DNA from: Adineta steineri
Taxonomy: Eukaryota > Rotifera > Eurotatoria > Adinetida > Adinetidae
NCBI GenBank assembly: GCA_905250115.1
Contig: CAJNOI010000091.1
Location: forward strand, 186,001-250,000
Direction: 5' to 3'
DNA: 64,000 bases
The notes under the pieces are model-generated. The model did no database searches, had not been told where the DNA came from, and saw nothing but the letters and a program-made list of their open reading frames with translations. The translations under genes were made by a program, and so were the position numbers. Position 1 is the stretch's first letter; each line of letters begins with the position of its first letter. Positions 12,142-23,960 of this stretch are shown piece by piece.

Positions 12142-15100
12142 ATGCAGAAAAAACGCGTTCAAGTAAATAAATAAATTTAATATTGAACATAAACCCAAAT
12201 TTTTCTTTAGTTATCATTTCTTATACGAAATGAAAATGAACGTCTGCATCGTGGTGGAATCAATGCATTGCGGTATGATCCAAAGAATGATCGACTCTAC
12301 ACCGCTGGACGTGATTCAATAATTCGAGCATGGGATTGTAAACGTTATGGCGTATGTTCTTCTTTAATCAATAAAAGAAAAAGTTCTAGTTTTTATTTTA
12401 GTCTGATATGTATGAATATTCAATGGAACATCATACCGATTGGGTAAATGATATTGTTCTTGTTAATTCTGGCAAACATAGTAAGAATATTTTTTAATAC
12501 GAAAATTAACAAATAGATTTTTTATATTTTGAAATATTTCAGTACTTTCAGCATCAAGTGATGCAACAATTAAATTATGGAATGCACCAAAAGGAACATG
12601 TATGTCAACATTACGAACACATAAAGTAAAAATTAATTGAATTCGATTTTTTTGTTCTAATAAATTTTCTTAATTAAGGATTTTGTTAAATGTCTAGCCT
12701 ATGCAAAAGATAAAGAACAAGTTGCAAGTGGAGGTTTTGATAATAATATTTTCTTATGGGATATAAATGTTTTAACAGCTTTAACTGCTGTAAATAATAC
12801 TGTAACAAGTAAATATAAATCATTTATATTATCGTTTATAAAAATACGAAATTTTTAGCTTCAACATTTACTGGCAATGAACATTCTGTATATAGTTTAG
12901 CCATGAATCCATCGGGTACAGTTTTAGTTAGCGGTTCACCAGAAAATGTGGTATATTTATTTTATAAAAAAATATTTTCATTCTCACTACTAATTTTTTT
13001 AGATACGTGTTTATGATCCGAGAACATGTGCATTATTAATGAAATTAAAAGGTCATACAGATAATATTCGTGCATTAGTTCTAAATCGAGATGGAACACA
13101 AGTATAGAAAAAGAAATTTTGTTTTGTTAAATAAAAACTCAATAAATTTTCTTTTATTCCTAGTGTATATCAGCTAGTTCTGATCATTCGATTCGTATAT
13201 GGTCACTCGGACAACAAAGATGTATTAGTAAACTTCAGATACATTCAGATGCTGTTTGGACATTATGTGTATGTAATTAAAAAGCTTTTTTTCTTCTGAT
13301 TAATTTAATAATATTTTATAGGTTAATGATACATTTACAAAACTTTATTCAAGTGGACGTGATAGAAAAGTTTATGTTACGGATTTAATGGATACATCAA
13401 GAAGTGTTTGCGTCTGTCAAGAAGCAGAACCTGTTCTTCGAGTAAAACAATCATTATTCATAGTCTTGATAATATATTATATTTAGGTTGAACTTGGCAA
13501 AGAACAACATCAATTATGGGTTTCAACAACCGAATCAAATATACGTTGTTGGGTAATATAGAATTATTATTGAAAATAATTATGCAAAATTTATTTTTTT
13601 CTATTAGAATTTAAAAGATAGTCATGCAGCATTAACTCGTACGAATTATTTTGATGGTGAAGTGATATGTAAACAACCAGATATGATTATACAAGGTGGT
13701 CCAGCACTTAAACATTATCATATCTTATCTGATAAACGACATATTATTACAAAAGATTCAAATAATAATGTTGCTGTTTATGATGTTCTACAAGTAATTT
13801 ATCTAAAACGAAACATTTATTTCTATTCACATATTTATATTAATAGGCTCGTATGATAGAAAATCTTGGAAAATGTGATTATGAAGAAGAAATACGAAAA
13901 CGTACAAAAACTATTTTTGTACCTAATTGGTTTAGTGTAGATCTCAAAGTTGGCGTAAGTCGATTTAGAAAATCCATTGAAAAAAAATAATTTCATATTT
14001 TAATTAGATTTTAACAATAACACTTGAAGAAAGTGATGTTTTTGCTGCTTGGATTGCTGTCAAAGAACTCGTAGATAATGGAGCAACTGCAAATAATAAT
14101 GAAGTTACTGATCTTAAAGGTAGATTAATAAAAAAAAAACAACTGATTTATCATATTTAAATTTTATTTAGAAAATTATGGTGTTTTAATGTTACATTCA
14201 CTTTTCGAACATTGGCCTGTAACACGACAAGCATTAGGTATTTCAAAAAAACAAATAACATTGATTTATAATACTCTTTATTCTAGAAGCAAATGATGGT
14301 TATGCAGAACGAATTCGTTTTGATAATCTTTGTCATTTACCTGGACATACACCTATTTTTGTTGGGTATATTAATTTTGATTAAAATTCGAATTTTTTTA
14401 TTTAAAAACTAAATAGAGAAATTGGTGGTCGTACACTCTATCGTTTTCGATGCAGTGAAGCAGGCGGTGATCCTGAACAAAGTTTTCTATATGAAGTTTT
14501 ACCCCAATTTATTTCAAATGTTATTATTAAAGTTAGTTTATTAGAAATATTTCATTTATTTCTAATCATCTTCTGTTTTTCGCTTTAGCATCAAATTCCT
14601 CCACTAACAAAAATTCCATTTATTCTTCATCATCAAATTAGTAACACAAAATATAACAAAAAGTTATTATTTATAATCCATTTATCTTGTTTTTAAAGTA
14701 TATGTTTTTTTTTAAATTTATTTCAGAGATCGTTTATCAGCAAGTGATATGATGATTGTACGAAAAGTTATTGAATATATTTATGAACGATATGTTCTTA
14801 ATGAACAACAACAGCAGCAACAGCAACAACAACAACAGCAGCAGCAACAACAGCAACAAAATACATCTGTGACAACAGCTGGAAATGGATTAAGTAAATT
14901 ATTTTTTATAATATTGAATGAAGTCTTACTTTCTTCTCTGAAATAGATCAACATGAGAGTAATGGTGAACAACAACGTGAATCAGATATTAGTAAAAGTG
15001 TTGATCATATTGAATTATTATGCCAAGATCAAGTATGAAAAATATTCTTATTTATTTTTCTAAAAATATTCGTTCTTTTTTTTTCTAGATTTTGGATTTA

Positions 15101-15181
15101 TCAATGGATTTACGGACTGTTAAACATTTTATGTGGAAAGGAGGTGGAGATCTCGTTTTATGTTTTCGTACAAAATCATAA
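12142..15181 (+). CDS. WDR48: WDR48/UAF1, WD40 activator of USP1-family deubiquitinases
   Basis: UAF1 is the WD40 cofactor that activates USP1, USP12 and USP46, and with USP1 it deubiquitinates FANCD2-FANCI and PCNA in the nucleus. Twenty exons: 12142-12162, 12211-12351, 12402-12480, 12543-12625, 12679-12808, 12859-12950, 13003-13101, 13164-13268, 13322-13441, 13487-13552, 13608-13793, 13847-13954, 14008-14119, 14172-14237, 14287-14365, 14417-14531, 14589-14640, 14729-14893, 14947-15032, 15089-15181. They total 665 residues against about 677 in human. Diagnostic stretches are [53 protein letters not shown], the C-terminal [18 protein letters not shown] and [18 protein letters not shown] tract of 18 Gln lies near the C terminus (14809-14862). 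The exon 17/18 junction is the least certain. Confidence 0.95.
14809..14862 (+). repeat. CAA/CAG polyglutamine tract in WDR48
   Basis: Eighteen consecutive Gln codons, mixed CAA and CAG, lie between the C-terminal helix ([15 protein letters not shown]) and the SUMO-like end. Vertebrate WDR48 has a low-complexity acidic linker at the same place, so this is an expanded linker and not a change in a fold. Confidence 0.9.
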
Positions 15182-15377
15182 TCCTTTTCTTTATTTTCAT
15201 TGTATCATGATTTTAATTTTTGTATATTTCGGCTTCTTATCGTAAATTCTTTTTTTTTGCTTAAATTGAACTAGTCATAAATTTGTATGAATTAGAGCAA
15301 AACATTAAAAATAAGAAAAGTGACAATATTAGAATAATTTTTCCAGATAATCATTGTATTCGAGTATCGAATAAATC
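15182..15377 (+). promoter_or_regulatory. Short WDR48-BRIP1 intergenic spacer
   Basis: Only 196 bp separate the WDR48 stop from the BRIP1 start. A TTTTTCCAG acceptor ends at 15346, 31 bp before the BRIP1 ATG, with no upstream donor in a coding context. The arrangement suits either a compact promoter or an operon-like polycistron resolved by trans-splicing. Confidence 0.5.
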
Positions 15378-18300
15378 ATGGCGAACAATATGATACCGGA
15401 AACAATGCTTATGTCAGGTAATTAAATGCAATCATTATTAAATTAACAATGAGACATAAAAGATAGATTAAATCTGAATTACGATCTTCAAGTATAGTGT
15501 GAATATTCGAAATCTATGATGAAAAAAACTTGAAAAATTTATTGTATATGTTGTCCATATTTTCTATCTACATCATTCGAATAAACAACGCTATAACTCT
15601 AACAAGTAACGCTCGTCCGAGCACTCGCTTAACTCTTTCTGGTAGAAATGCATTTTCTTCACATTTACTGAAAAAACAAATGAAAATCGTGAAAAATTGA
15701 TTTGTGATGTTTTTTGACCCCTCTTCACTCGGTCACCCAATAGTTCTCAGATTCGAACTCCCCGCATCGAATTACCTATAGAAATGTCTTTTCCTGAAAA
15801 TCGGTCTTCGATGTTTTTTTGACCCTGCGGACACACAAGCAAACAATTTATGTTTCTAAGACTCTTGTCTACGAGAAAGAGAATAATCGAAACTTTGTCA
15901 AAATATCAAATATGAAATCATTGTTAATAGAACATTTGAGTTAAAAGAGATCATATAATACTATGTGTATCTACATCTGATTCAATTTTTGATAATAAGA
16001 AAGGATTTTGTCGAAGATAATTTTTTTATTTATCTTTATACAATCAGTTTAAATCCATTGTATAAGAATTTTTCAATATATTCTAGGTGTGACAGTCGAT
16101 TTTCCTTATAAACCATATCCATGTCAAATAGCAATGCTTGGAAAAATAATAAAAGCTTTACAACAATCGAAAAATTGTCTTCTTGAATCACCAACAGGTA
16201 CTGGAAAAACATTAACTTTATTATGTGCTGCATTAGCTTGGCAACAAAAAGAAATTGAACAAATACGATTATCATCATCAGTAAACGATAGTACAGATAA
16301 GCCAGCAGAATCAACAACAACAACAACAAAACAAACACCAATTTCACGTATATTTTATTGTACTCGTACACATAAACAACTTGAACAAGTTGCTAGACAA
16401 CTTACTCAAACAGTTTATAAAGATAAAATTCGTATGACATTATTATCATCACGTGATAATTATTGTATACATCCAATTGTATCTAAAGGACCAAATAAAA
16501 ATTATGAATGTCGTAAAGTAACAAGACCAGATAAACAAAAATTTGGTCAATCAAATTTTAAAAGTGAATGTGGATTTTTCGAACGATTAAAAGGTAAAAC
16601 AGCTAGCGATTTTTTTCGACCACTCGGTACAAAACAAATACCACGTGTTTTTGATATTGAACAATTTAATTCATTTTGTCAAACAACACATGCTGTTTGT
16701 CCATATTATACAAGTCGTTTATTAATCAATGATGTACAAATAATATTATGTCCATATAATTATCTTATTGATCCACGTGTAAGAAATTCAATGCAAATGT
16801 CAGTTAATCATTCAATTATTATTATTGATGAAGGTAAAAAATAATTTAAATAGAAAAACAAAAATTCCAATTTAGTTTTTTTTATTTAGCACATAATATT
16901 GAAGATTGTGCACGTGAATCAATGAAATTTGATATGAGAAAATATGATTTTGATTTAGCATTAGAAGAAATACATATGAATCAAAAAGCACTTGAAATGG
17001 CTCAAATAAAAGCTGCACAATTAATTGTAAATGAAACAGGTTTTTCTGCAACACAAGAACCAATATGTGATACACAATTAAATTCCACTCAACAACAAAC
17101 AACACGTCGTACACCTGGTTATTCTGAAATGGATCAATTAGATGAAGAAAATGATTTACTTGAACATTTAAATATTGATCAACTTGGAAATAATCAAGAA
17201 CAAACATCGGATGTAAAATCTGATGATCAAGCTGTTGCAAATGCATTAAAATTTCTTGCTGAAAGATTTTCTCGAATACTTTTATGGTTTGACACAAAAG
17301 ATCCACGAGAAAAATATACATTTACACCAAAAGAACTTGTTGAACAATTCCATCAAGCAAAATTTATTGATCGATCAATTGTAAATGTACATAAACCAGC
17401 AACGTATGTTAAATAATAAAGAACAGTGTTTTATCCAGCGGATGGGCGGCGCCCACCCGACAGTTCGATTCACACAACCGAGAAAAGAAATTTGGATAAA
17501 ACACTGATAAAGAATAAGCAATATTTTTCTTTATCTTTTGTTTCATGTATTTTAGAAAAAATCAACCAGCAAGTAAACGCGGTGTCATTCAAGATGCTAG
17601 TCGAATACGAAAGGCACTATCTAAAAGCATTTTGAATGCACCAGAATATATTAAATTTTCAGATGAAACTGCAAATTTTTTAGAAGATCTTGATCTGTAA
17701 GATTTTTTAATTAACCTTGTTATTATTTTCTATGTCCTATTGTTTAGCTGTTTATCTGTATTATATTCTGATGATTATCAATTTTTTGATGATTATAAAA
17801 TCACATTAAAAACAATTCCATTTGAACCAAGTGCAAGTGCAGTTGCACAAATGCAACAATCATCTTCAAATTCAATGGATATGCCTAATAATGAATGGAC
17901 TGATATGAGTCAAAAATCGACTCAATTAAAACGACATCAATATAACATAATGAAAACAACATATCCACTTCATACACAACAATTAACATTCTATTGTTTA
18001 TCACCAAGTGTTGCATTTGCTAAAGATTTAAAATTAGCTCGATCGTAAGTTTTCTTTAATAGAAACAAGAAAAATTGAATTTTTTTCTGAAGTTTAATTT
18101 TTGCATCGGGTACACTTGCACCATTAGCAACTTATTCTGGTGAATTAAAAATTCCATTCGATATTCAAATGGGTAAAAACAAAATTATTATTGTCTCGAA
18201 ATAATTTGTTTTTATTTAGAATGTAATCATGTTATTGATGTACAACGTACATTTATAACAGCATTAGGTCATGGACGAAATTCAAATATAAAATTACGAG

Positions 18301-19896
18301 CAACATATCAAAATACAGATAAATTTGAATTTCAAGTAGATTTTTTTGTTTAACAAAATTTTTATTGAAAATTAATTTTTTTCTAAGGATGAATGTGGTC
18401 TTGTTCTACTTGATATTTGTCAACGTGTACCATATGGTGTACTTTGTTTTGTACCATCCTATCGATTTCTTAATGTAATTATTACTCGTTGGACGTCAAG
18501 TGGACTTTGGAAACAATTAAATGAACATAAATCAGTTTTTTTTGAAGAAAAAAGTAGTGCGAATTTTCAAAATACAATTAGTAAAATTTTCTTTTTTTTG
18601 TTTTAAAATATTGCGAACCTTTTTTTTTATCTTAGATCTATTTCGTGAAGCAAATGGTACATTAAAAATTGTTAAAGAACTATCAGCAAATGCCAAACGT
18701 GTTAATGCTATGTTTAAACGAAAAAAAACTTCAGAAGAAGTATCAACAACAAATTCACCCTATTTTACAGCTAAAGGTGGTCTTTTATTAGCTGTTTGTC
18801 GAGGCCGAGCATCTGAAGGTATCGATTTTTCGGATAATAATGCTCGGTGTGTCATAACACTTGGAATACCATATCCAAATGTTCAAGATGAAGAAGTGAT
18901 TTTTAAACGAAATTATAATAATGAACAAAATAAACGTGTACCACAAATAATGAACGGAAGTGATTGGGTTTGTTTATATTAGATTTATAATTGGATCTTA
19001 TTTTTTTTGTTTAGTATGACTCACAAGCATATCGTGCTTTAAATCAAGCACTTGGAAGATGCATTCGTCATAAAAATGATTGGGGAGCATTAATTGTATG
19101 ATTATATTTTTTTTATTTGAAGAAATTCTTATTTTGATTTTAGATTGTTGATGAACGAATTGTTAATAATATGCAGGATAAACATTTTAATAACAAAATA
19201 TCTCTGTGGATTAAACAACGTTTATTTATTTCACGTAATTATGATGTGACAATGAATGCTTTGGAAAAATTTTCTACAGATATGAAAAAAGCCGATGAAT
19301 TACTAATACTTCAAAATGAACAACAACAACTACAAATACAACAATCAGAAAAACAATTAAATGATGATGAACAACGACGATTTAGTTTAATTGTACCGCC
19401 ATTAACTGGTAAATAGAATATTCATGTTACAGTATTACTGTAATGTTAAATAAAATAAATATTTGATTTGTTTCTTTTTATAGATATACCAAAAAAAACG
19501 GAAAAAAAGAAATGGAATTATCGACAATGGAACATTGGAAATTTAACGGATGATGATGATGAGGAGGATAAAAAAGAGAAGGAAACGATTATTAAACAAA
19601 ACAAAAGTCGAACATTTTCAAAGTTTGTTGCTAAACGTCCAATAGCTATGCCACCACCATCTCAAGTACAAAATGTAATCGATATAACAGATGATGAAGA
19701 TGAAAATATGAAAAATTGTCAAAAATCTGATACTCAATATTCAACATCAACACCTCCAGTACCAATATTATCTCAAAAAATCAATTCATTTCAATCACAA
19801 TCAATTATTGATATAACCGACGATGATGATGATTTTATTCAATCAACAGCTTCATTTTCTTCACGACCAAATAAAAAAAAACTTAAATCGACATAA
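15378..19896 (+). CDS. BRIP1: BRIP1/FANCJ-type iron-sulfur DNA helicase
   Basis: 5'-to-3' DEAH helicase of the XPD family that acts in interstrand crosslink repair and on G-quadruplexes. Exons: 15378-15417, 16087-16833, 16890-17403, 17556-17696, 17748-18044, 18093-18172, 18220-18335, 18388-18580, 18636-18967, 19015-19095, 19144-19408, 19484-19896; 1072 residues, against 1249 in human. Seen: Walker A SPTGTGKT near residue 50; four iron-sulfur cysteines (DNYC, YEC, SEC, HAVC); DEAH split across exons 2 and 3, followed by NIEDCARES as in FANCJ; late motifs FASGTLAP, GKGLL-type AVCRGRASEGIDFSD, and QALGRCIRHKNDWGA. These match FANCJ better than RTEL1. The C-terminal tail is Asp/Glu-rich with two IDITDD(D/E)(D/E) motifs resembling SUMO-interaction sites, and is shorter than in vertebrates. 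Intron 1 holds a dispersed repeat and intron 3 a MITE. Confidence 0.94.
15605..15885 (-). repeat. Dispersed repeat, copy A, in BRIP1 intron 1
   Basis: Reverse-complement homologue of 39842-40092. Shared words include GTTCGAATCTGAG-type (here as AGATTCGAACTCCCCGCATCGAA), GGTCAAAAAAACATCGAAGA and TCTACGAGAAAGAG. Its near-ends are inverted to each other (CTCTTTCTGGTAGA at 15633-15646, TCTACGAGAAAGAG at 15868-15881). A non-autonomous transposon is likely. A B-box-like GAGTTCGAATC also leaves a tRNA-derived SINE possible. Confidence 0.75.
17424..17506. mobile_element. 83-bp hAT-like MITE in BRIP1 intron 3
   Basis: Perfect 14-bp terminal inverted repeats (CAGTGTTTTATCCA and TGGATAAAACACTG), a perfect 8-bp target duplication ATAAAGAA at 17416-17423 and 17507-17514, and a palindromic GGGCGGCGCCCACCC core. 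It begins 20 bp after the splice donor. A related, more decayed copy lies at 54660-54774. Confidence 0.92.
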
Positions 19897-20287
19897 AATT
19901 TGTTTAGTCAGATAATAATTAATCTATATTTTTTTACTTTGTTCATTTTATTATCTCTGTGTTATAAAACTGCGATCTTGTATATATTATATCTTAATAT
20001 CCGGTAAATATTCTATTCTTTTTGAGAAAATTTTTGTCTTTATCTGTATTATATTTGTAACATTAAACTTATCAATAAAATTAATCTAGGAGATTCTAAT
20101 GAATTAATATTTAGTTTTGAATAATACACCATGACATAGAAGTTTTATTTATATACATATGGAGACACATCAAATCCGATCGTCATACAAAGGACGTGGG
20201 TGCGGGTGTAAGTGTGGGTGAAACTTTAACTTTCAGAGATCGTTGACGAGTTTTATATTTTTAGGAAAAAAAGGGGCCGATTTCGGG
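19897..20287. other. Spacer downstream of BRIP1
   Basis: AT-rich, no gene seen; possible polyadenylation words (AATAAA-like, ATCAATAAAATTAATC near 20070-20086). Confidence 0.5.
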
Positions 20288-20689
20288 TAGAGCCCTGCGG
20301 TTCCGAAAAAAATAGAACCGAAAACCGAACCGGAACCGGAGTTTTTCAATTTCTGTTATCCGAAACCGGAACCGGAACCGTGAAATAAAAGATGATGGAA
20401 CCGAAACCGGAACCGGTGGAACCGAAAAATATTTTTAATGGTAGCTAAAACACTATTCAGATACAACATAATTTTGTTTTCTTTTGGACCATATTGCTCT
20501 TTTAATGAAATAATAAACTTCAACGATCTTAAGAATAAAATGGGAGAATTTCTGAAAAAAATCGATGTTTTAATATTTTGTATATTATTGTAAAATTCCC
20601 GGTTCCCAAAACAGATTTCAGGAACCGAACCGGAACCGGAGTTTTTCAATTTCTGCTATCCGGAACCGAACCGGAACCGCAGGGCTCTA
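20288..20689. mobile_element. hAT-like element with GGAACC tandem repeats and perfect 8-bp target duplication
   Basis: Terminal inverted repeats TAGAGCCCTGCGGTTCCG and CGGAACCGCAGGGCTCTA are perfect over 18 bp. The 8-bp ATTTCGGG occurs at both flanks (20280-20287 and 20690-20697). The subterminal parts are built of (C)CGGAACCGAAACC-type tandem repeats, including a duplicated stretch GAGTTTTTCAATTTCTG. A 97-codon frame on the minus strand is made mostly of these repeats and is not a gene. Confidence 0.93.
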
Positions 20690-20697
20690 ATTTCGGG

Positions 20698-21490
20698 GCC
20701 TAACGTTCCTCCTTCTTTATTTTTCGAAAACATTCACATATATCCATGTATAATGTATTGTTCGAAAAAAACCATCATTAACTGATTTCTTTTACTAAAT
20801 TGTATAGAAATCAGAAAATGTTCTGAGGTTTCAATAGTTATTTGTTGAATCAGCAATACGATATCGTACGGAACTATTTTCGAATAAATTGGATGTTATG
20901 GAAGTGTGAACAAATTTAGGTAAATAATCGACAATTACAATATAACAATATTTAATCGTGTTGATCTACTCAAAAATATCAAAGAACAAATTTAATATTT
21001 AAAATCATTAAATTTTCATAAAAATTCATCCGATAGATAATAATGTTTGGCTTTATATACATGATTTTACGAGTTAAACAAGTTTGAATTGTAAGCAGAT
21101 TATTTTATAAAACAAAATTTGAAGTAAAACGTGGTATTGAAAGAAACGAAAAAATTTTGGTTGCATTTTATCATAAAGAAAAATAAAGGTAAGAAATTCG
21201 TTTGTTATTTTAAAATGCATAGAAACTCTTTATTTGTACAATACGAATATTTTGCCTAGGGTAAAAAACCGTCTTTTTCTTCATTACTTCTACCGAGAAT
21301 ATTAAAAGATATGAACTCTTATTCGAATAGTAGATCTAAATGACAAAGACGAAATTATTTTTCAGATTGAATAGAAAAAAATATTTATTCAATGTAATTA
21401 AGTCTAGCTGGAAGACAAAATAATATTTTATGCATAATTTATAATTTATTTATTTTAGAATGATTATATGAAATAAATTTCAATATTAAA
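20698..21490. other. Spacer upstream of the glycosyltransferase gene
   Basis: AT-rich without an open frame. An unpaired TTTATTTTAG acceptor ends at 21468, 22 bp before the next start codon. Confidence 0.45.
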
Positions 21491-22558
21491 ATGCCATCTA
21501 TTTTGTTCAATATTGTTTCATCAACATCAAAACTTAATCTATTTCAATATATTATTTTATTAGGTTGTGTTATTTATATTATTGATTATATATCTTACAG
21601 GAACACACGCGTTCAATGGTATAAAGATCAATTTGTAAAGCTTACTTTAAACGCAACAGCTATGCCAATGTCATATCATCGTTTATTAATCCATGAAGAG
21701 GGTAAAGATATAAGATCCCTATATTATCGTGATGTAACAACGTATCGAAATTCATCATATCCATTTATTAGTGGTGATACATTTCGTGCATTATCTGATC
21801 ATGTATATGATGAGTTAAGAAGAGATAAATTAGACAGAGTTAGTTATGGTGATATTGTTTTTCTGAAAGGTGATATGCTTCATAAATTTTTTTCTGGACC
21901 ATATTTATTAATAAACAATTCATTTGTTCTTATCTCACATAATAGTGATCGTTCAGCACCAGACATGTTTAAAGGTATATTAAACGATGATAGAGTTATA
22001 GCTTGGTATGCATCCAATCCTGATTTAAAAAATCATAAGAAATTATTTCCTATTCCAATTGGACTTGCGAATACACAATGGAGATCAGGAAATTTTACTG
22101 CAATAATGCATGCATTTAAAAATTATCGAAAACCTTGGTCGAAGCGATCAATTTTATTGTATGTTAATTTTTCTGCTGATACAAATCGAAATCAACGTAT
22201 GGCAGCTCTTTTACAAGCAAAAACTTTTAAAAATGTTACAATTATTGAAACATTCATTTCATTTGATGCTTATTTACAACAACTTGGTGATGCGAAATTT
22301 GTTTTATCACCACCTGGTAATGGACTCGATACTCATCGAACATGGGAAGCATTGCTAATGGGTGCTTCACCAGTAACTATTACGAGTGAACTCGATTCTT
22401 TATTTAATAAAACAACGGCAATTATTCTTCCAGAATGGAAAAATCTAACAGAAAAGTTTTTATTATCACGTAATTTAGCATCTTATGATAACTTAATGCC
22501 GACGGTTTTATACGCTCGATATTGGCGAGAAAAATTACGAAAATATCGTTCTCAATGA
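21491..22558 (+). CDS. Exostosin-like glycosyltransferase, type II membrane protein
   Basis: A single-exon gene of 355 residues. A hydrophobic segment at about residues 17-36 (LFQYIILLGCVIYIIDYISY) with a short N-terminal side suggests a type II Golgi anchor, followed by a lumenal domain. The C-terminal half has the exostosin/GT47-type pattern: HNSDRSAPD, a P-I-P-I-G-L-A stretch, then KFVLSPPGNGLDTHRTWEALLMGASPV, which is the nucleotide-sugar-binding signature of this group. Several N-glycosylation sequons are present (NAT, NSS, NNS, NFT, NFS). Intronless structure next to intron-dense genes could reflect retroposition or horizontal acquisition. The exact acceptor and sugar donor cannot be told from sequence. 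Confidence 0.8.
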   Translation: MPSILFNIVSSTSKLNLFQYIILLGCVIYIIDYISYRNTRVQWYKDQFVKLTLNATAMPMSYHRLLIHEEGKDIRSLYYRDVTTYRNSSYPFISGDTFRALSDHVYDELRRDKLDRVSYGDIVFLKGDMLHKFFSGPYLLINNSFVLISHNSDRSAPDMFKGILNDDRVIAWYASNPDLKNHKKLFPIPIGLANTQWRSGNFTAIMHAFKNYRKPWSKRSILLYVNFSADTNRNQRMAALLQAKTFKNVTIIETFISFDAYLQQLGDAKFVLSPPGNGLDTHRTWEALLMGASPVTITSELDSLFNKTTAIILPEWKNLTEKFLLSRNLASYDNLMPTVLYARYWREKLRKYRSQ

Positions 22559-23960
22559 TATATCAAGACTTTTATTTTGTTATGATATATTATTCTACAG
22601 GAATATAATAAAAATCTATCTGAATTAACTTATACAAGAACAGTATTATTTTTAAAATCAGATCAAATTTAACGATGAACAGTTTTTCTGTGGCTAATCC
22701 TAATCTCCTATCGTAACAGTTCTAATGTGTATATATTAATCGATAATTTATGATAAGAGTAAAATACATAGAATTATTGATATAATCAAAATTTATTTCG
22801 TTTCGGAAAGAGTAAACAAGTTCATGTCGTTAAGACCAAATGTCCTTTTCATTTCCTCCGCCGATTTAAATAAGCAATACTTCAAAAATATTTTTTTTCA
22901 ATAGTCATGAAAATAGAAATAATGTGTAAACGGAAGCTTAAATGTCCTTGTGAATGTTTTTTCTTTCTAATATCTATATGAGTCATTATCGAAAAACTAA
23001 TTTATTAAATAAAGTCATTATTTTTCTACCAAAATATCTATAAATGACATTTTGATTAATCTTACAATGAACATCTGTCAAAACATAGCAACAACAACAA
23101 AAATGAATTTATGATCATATCTAAAGAAAATACAAAAATTTTTATATTACCCATTTGATTGATTATATTTTCTAATCAATACAAGAAATTATGAATGGTT
23201 TTTAGTCATAACAAAAGAAAAATATAATGACCGATACTTTTATAAATATATATTCCAATTTGTTTGAAAAGTGCCTAGAAGATTTTTTTTGTATATCTCC
23301 TGATATTAATTCTTTCTATTTTTAATCTTATGCAATACAACACATTTATTCTTTAGAGGATTCGTATCATTGAATATTGTTGGTTGAGGTAGAGAGGAAA
23401 AAAAAAGAAATAGAAATTCTGATTATAAAAAGCAAGCAATCAATCGATTGAATGTTTATCACGTTAGTCTTTTATTTCTACCTTATTTTCGATCGTGTGT
23501 TTCTCTTCCTTTTTCTTTTCTCTAGTAACTAGATTAGTTCCGTTTCTTTTCTATTTTGTCGACCTATACTTATGTCCTGCTTTTCAAGAAACGACAATAA
23601 CAACAGTAACGAAGCATTTTTCCGAACTTAATATTAATTTATTGAGTAATCATTTTACTACTCTTGATTCTGTCGTTTTTCTTTTGTCAAAAATTATTAT
23701 CGGAAAATACTAAAAGAGAATATCCAGTACTATTTTTCTTTCTTCTTAAAAAAGCACCTATAAAAAAATAATAATATACTCTTTCTTTCTTTCTTTTGCG
23801 TGCATCATAACGACAAATGATATTTGATGTATGCTTATTGTCCCTATAGAAGGAAATGTTCAGAAAGTGATCGGTAGATAAGCACGTGATATTATTGCGA
23901 ACGATCAATATTATCTTTTTTTTGATTTTAAAAATGTATGGCTGGTTCCAATACAAAATT
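22559..23960. other. Spacer before the EGF-repeat gene
   Basis: AT-rich, no convincing gene. It includes TTTC/CTTT-rich stretches near 23500-23520 and 23735-23795. A short frame at 23934 runs in frame into the signal peptide of the next gene and offers an alternative start nine codons upstream. Confidence 0.5.

Noticed and set aside
16036-17321. Minus-strand frames of 111 and 149 codons
   Set aside because: Antisense shadows of BRIP1 exons 2 and 3.
15378-19896. RTEL1 as the identity of the helicase
   Set aside because: The N terminus (GVTVDFP) fits either, but NIEDCARES, the CPYYT.R..I.D..I..CPYNYL block and DNAR.VIT.GIP(F/Y)PN fit FANCJ better, and the RTEL1 harmonin-like domain is absent.
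20356-20649. 97-codon minus-strand frame with GSGSV/FRFRF patterns
   Set aside because: It lies wholly within the 20288-20689 transposon and reflects its CCGGAA repeats.
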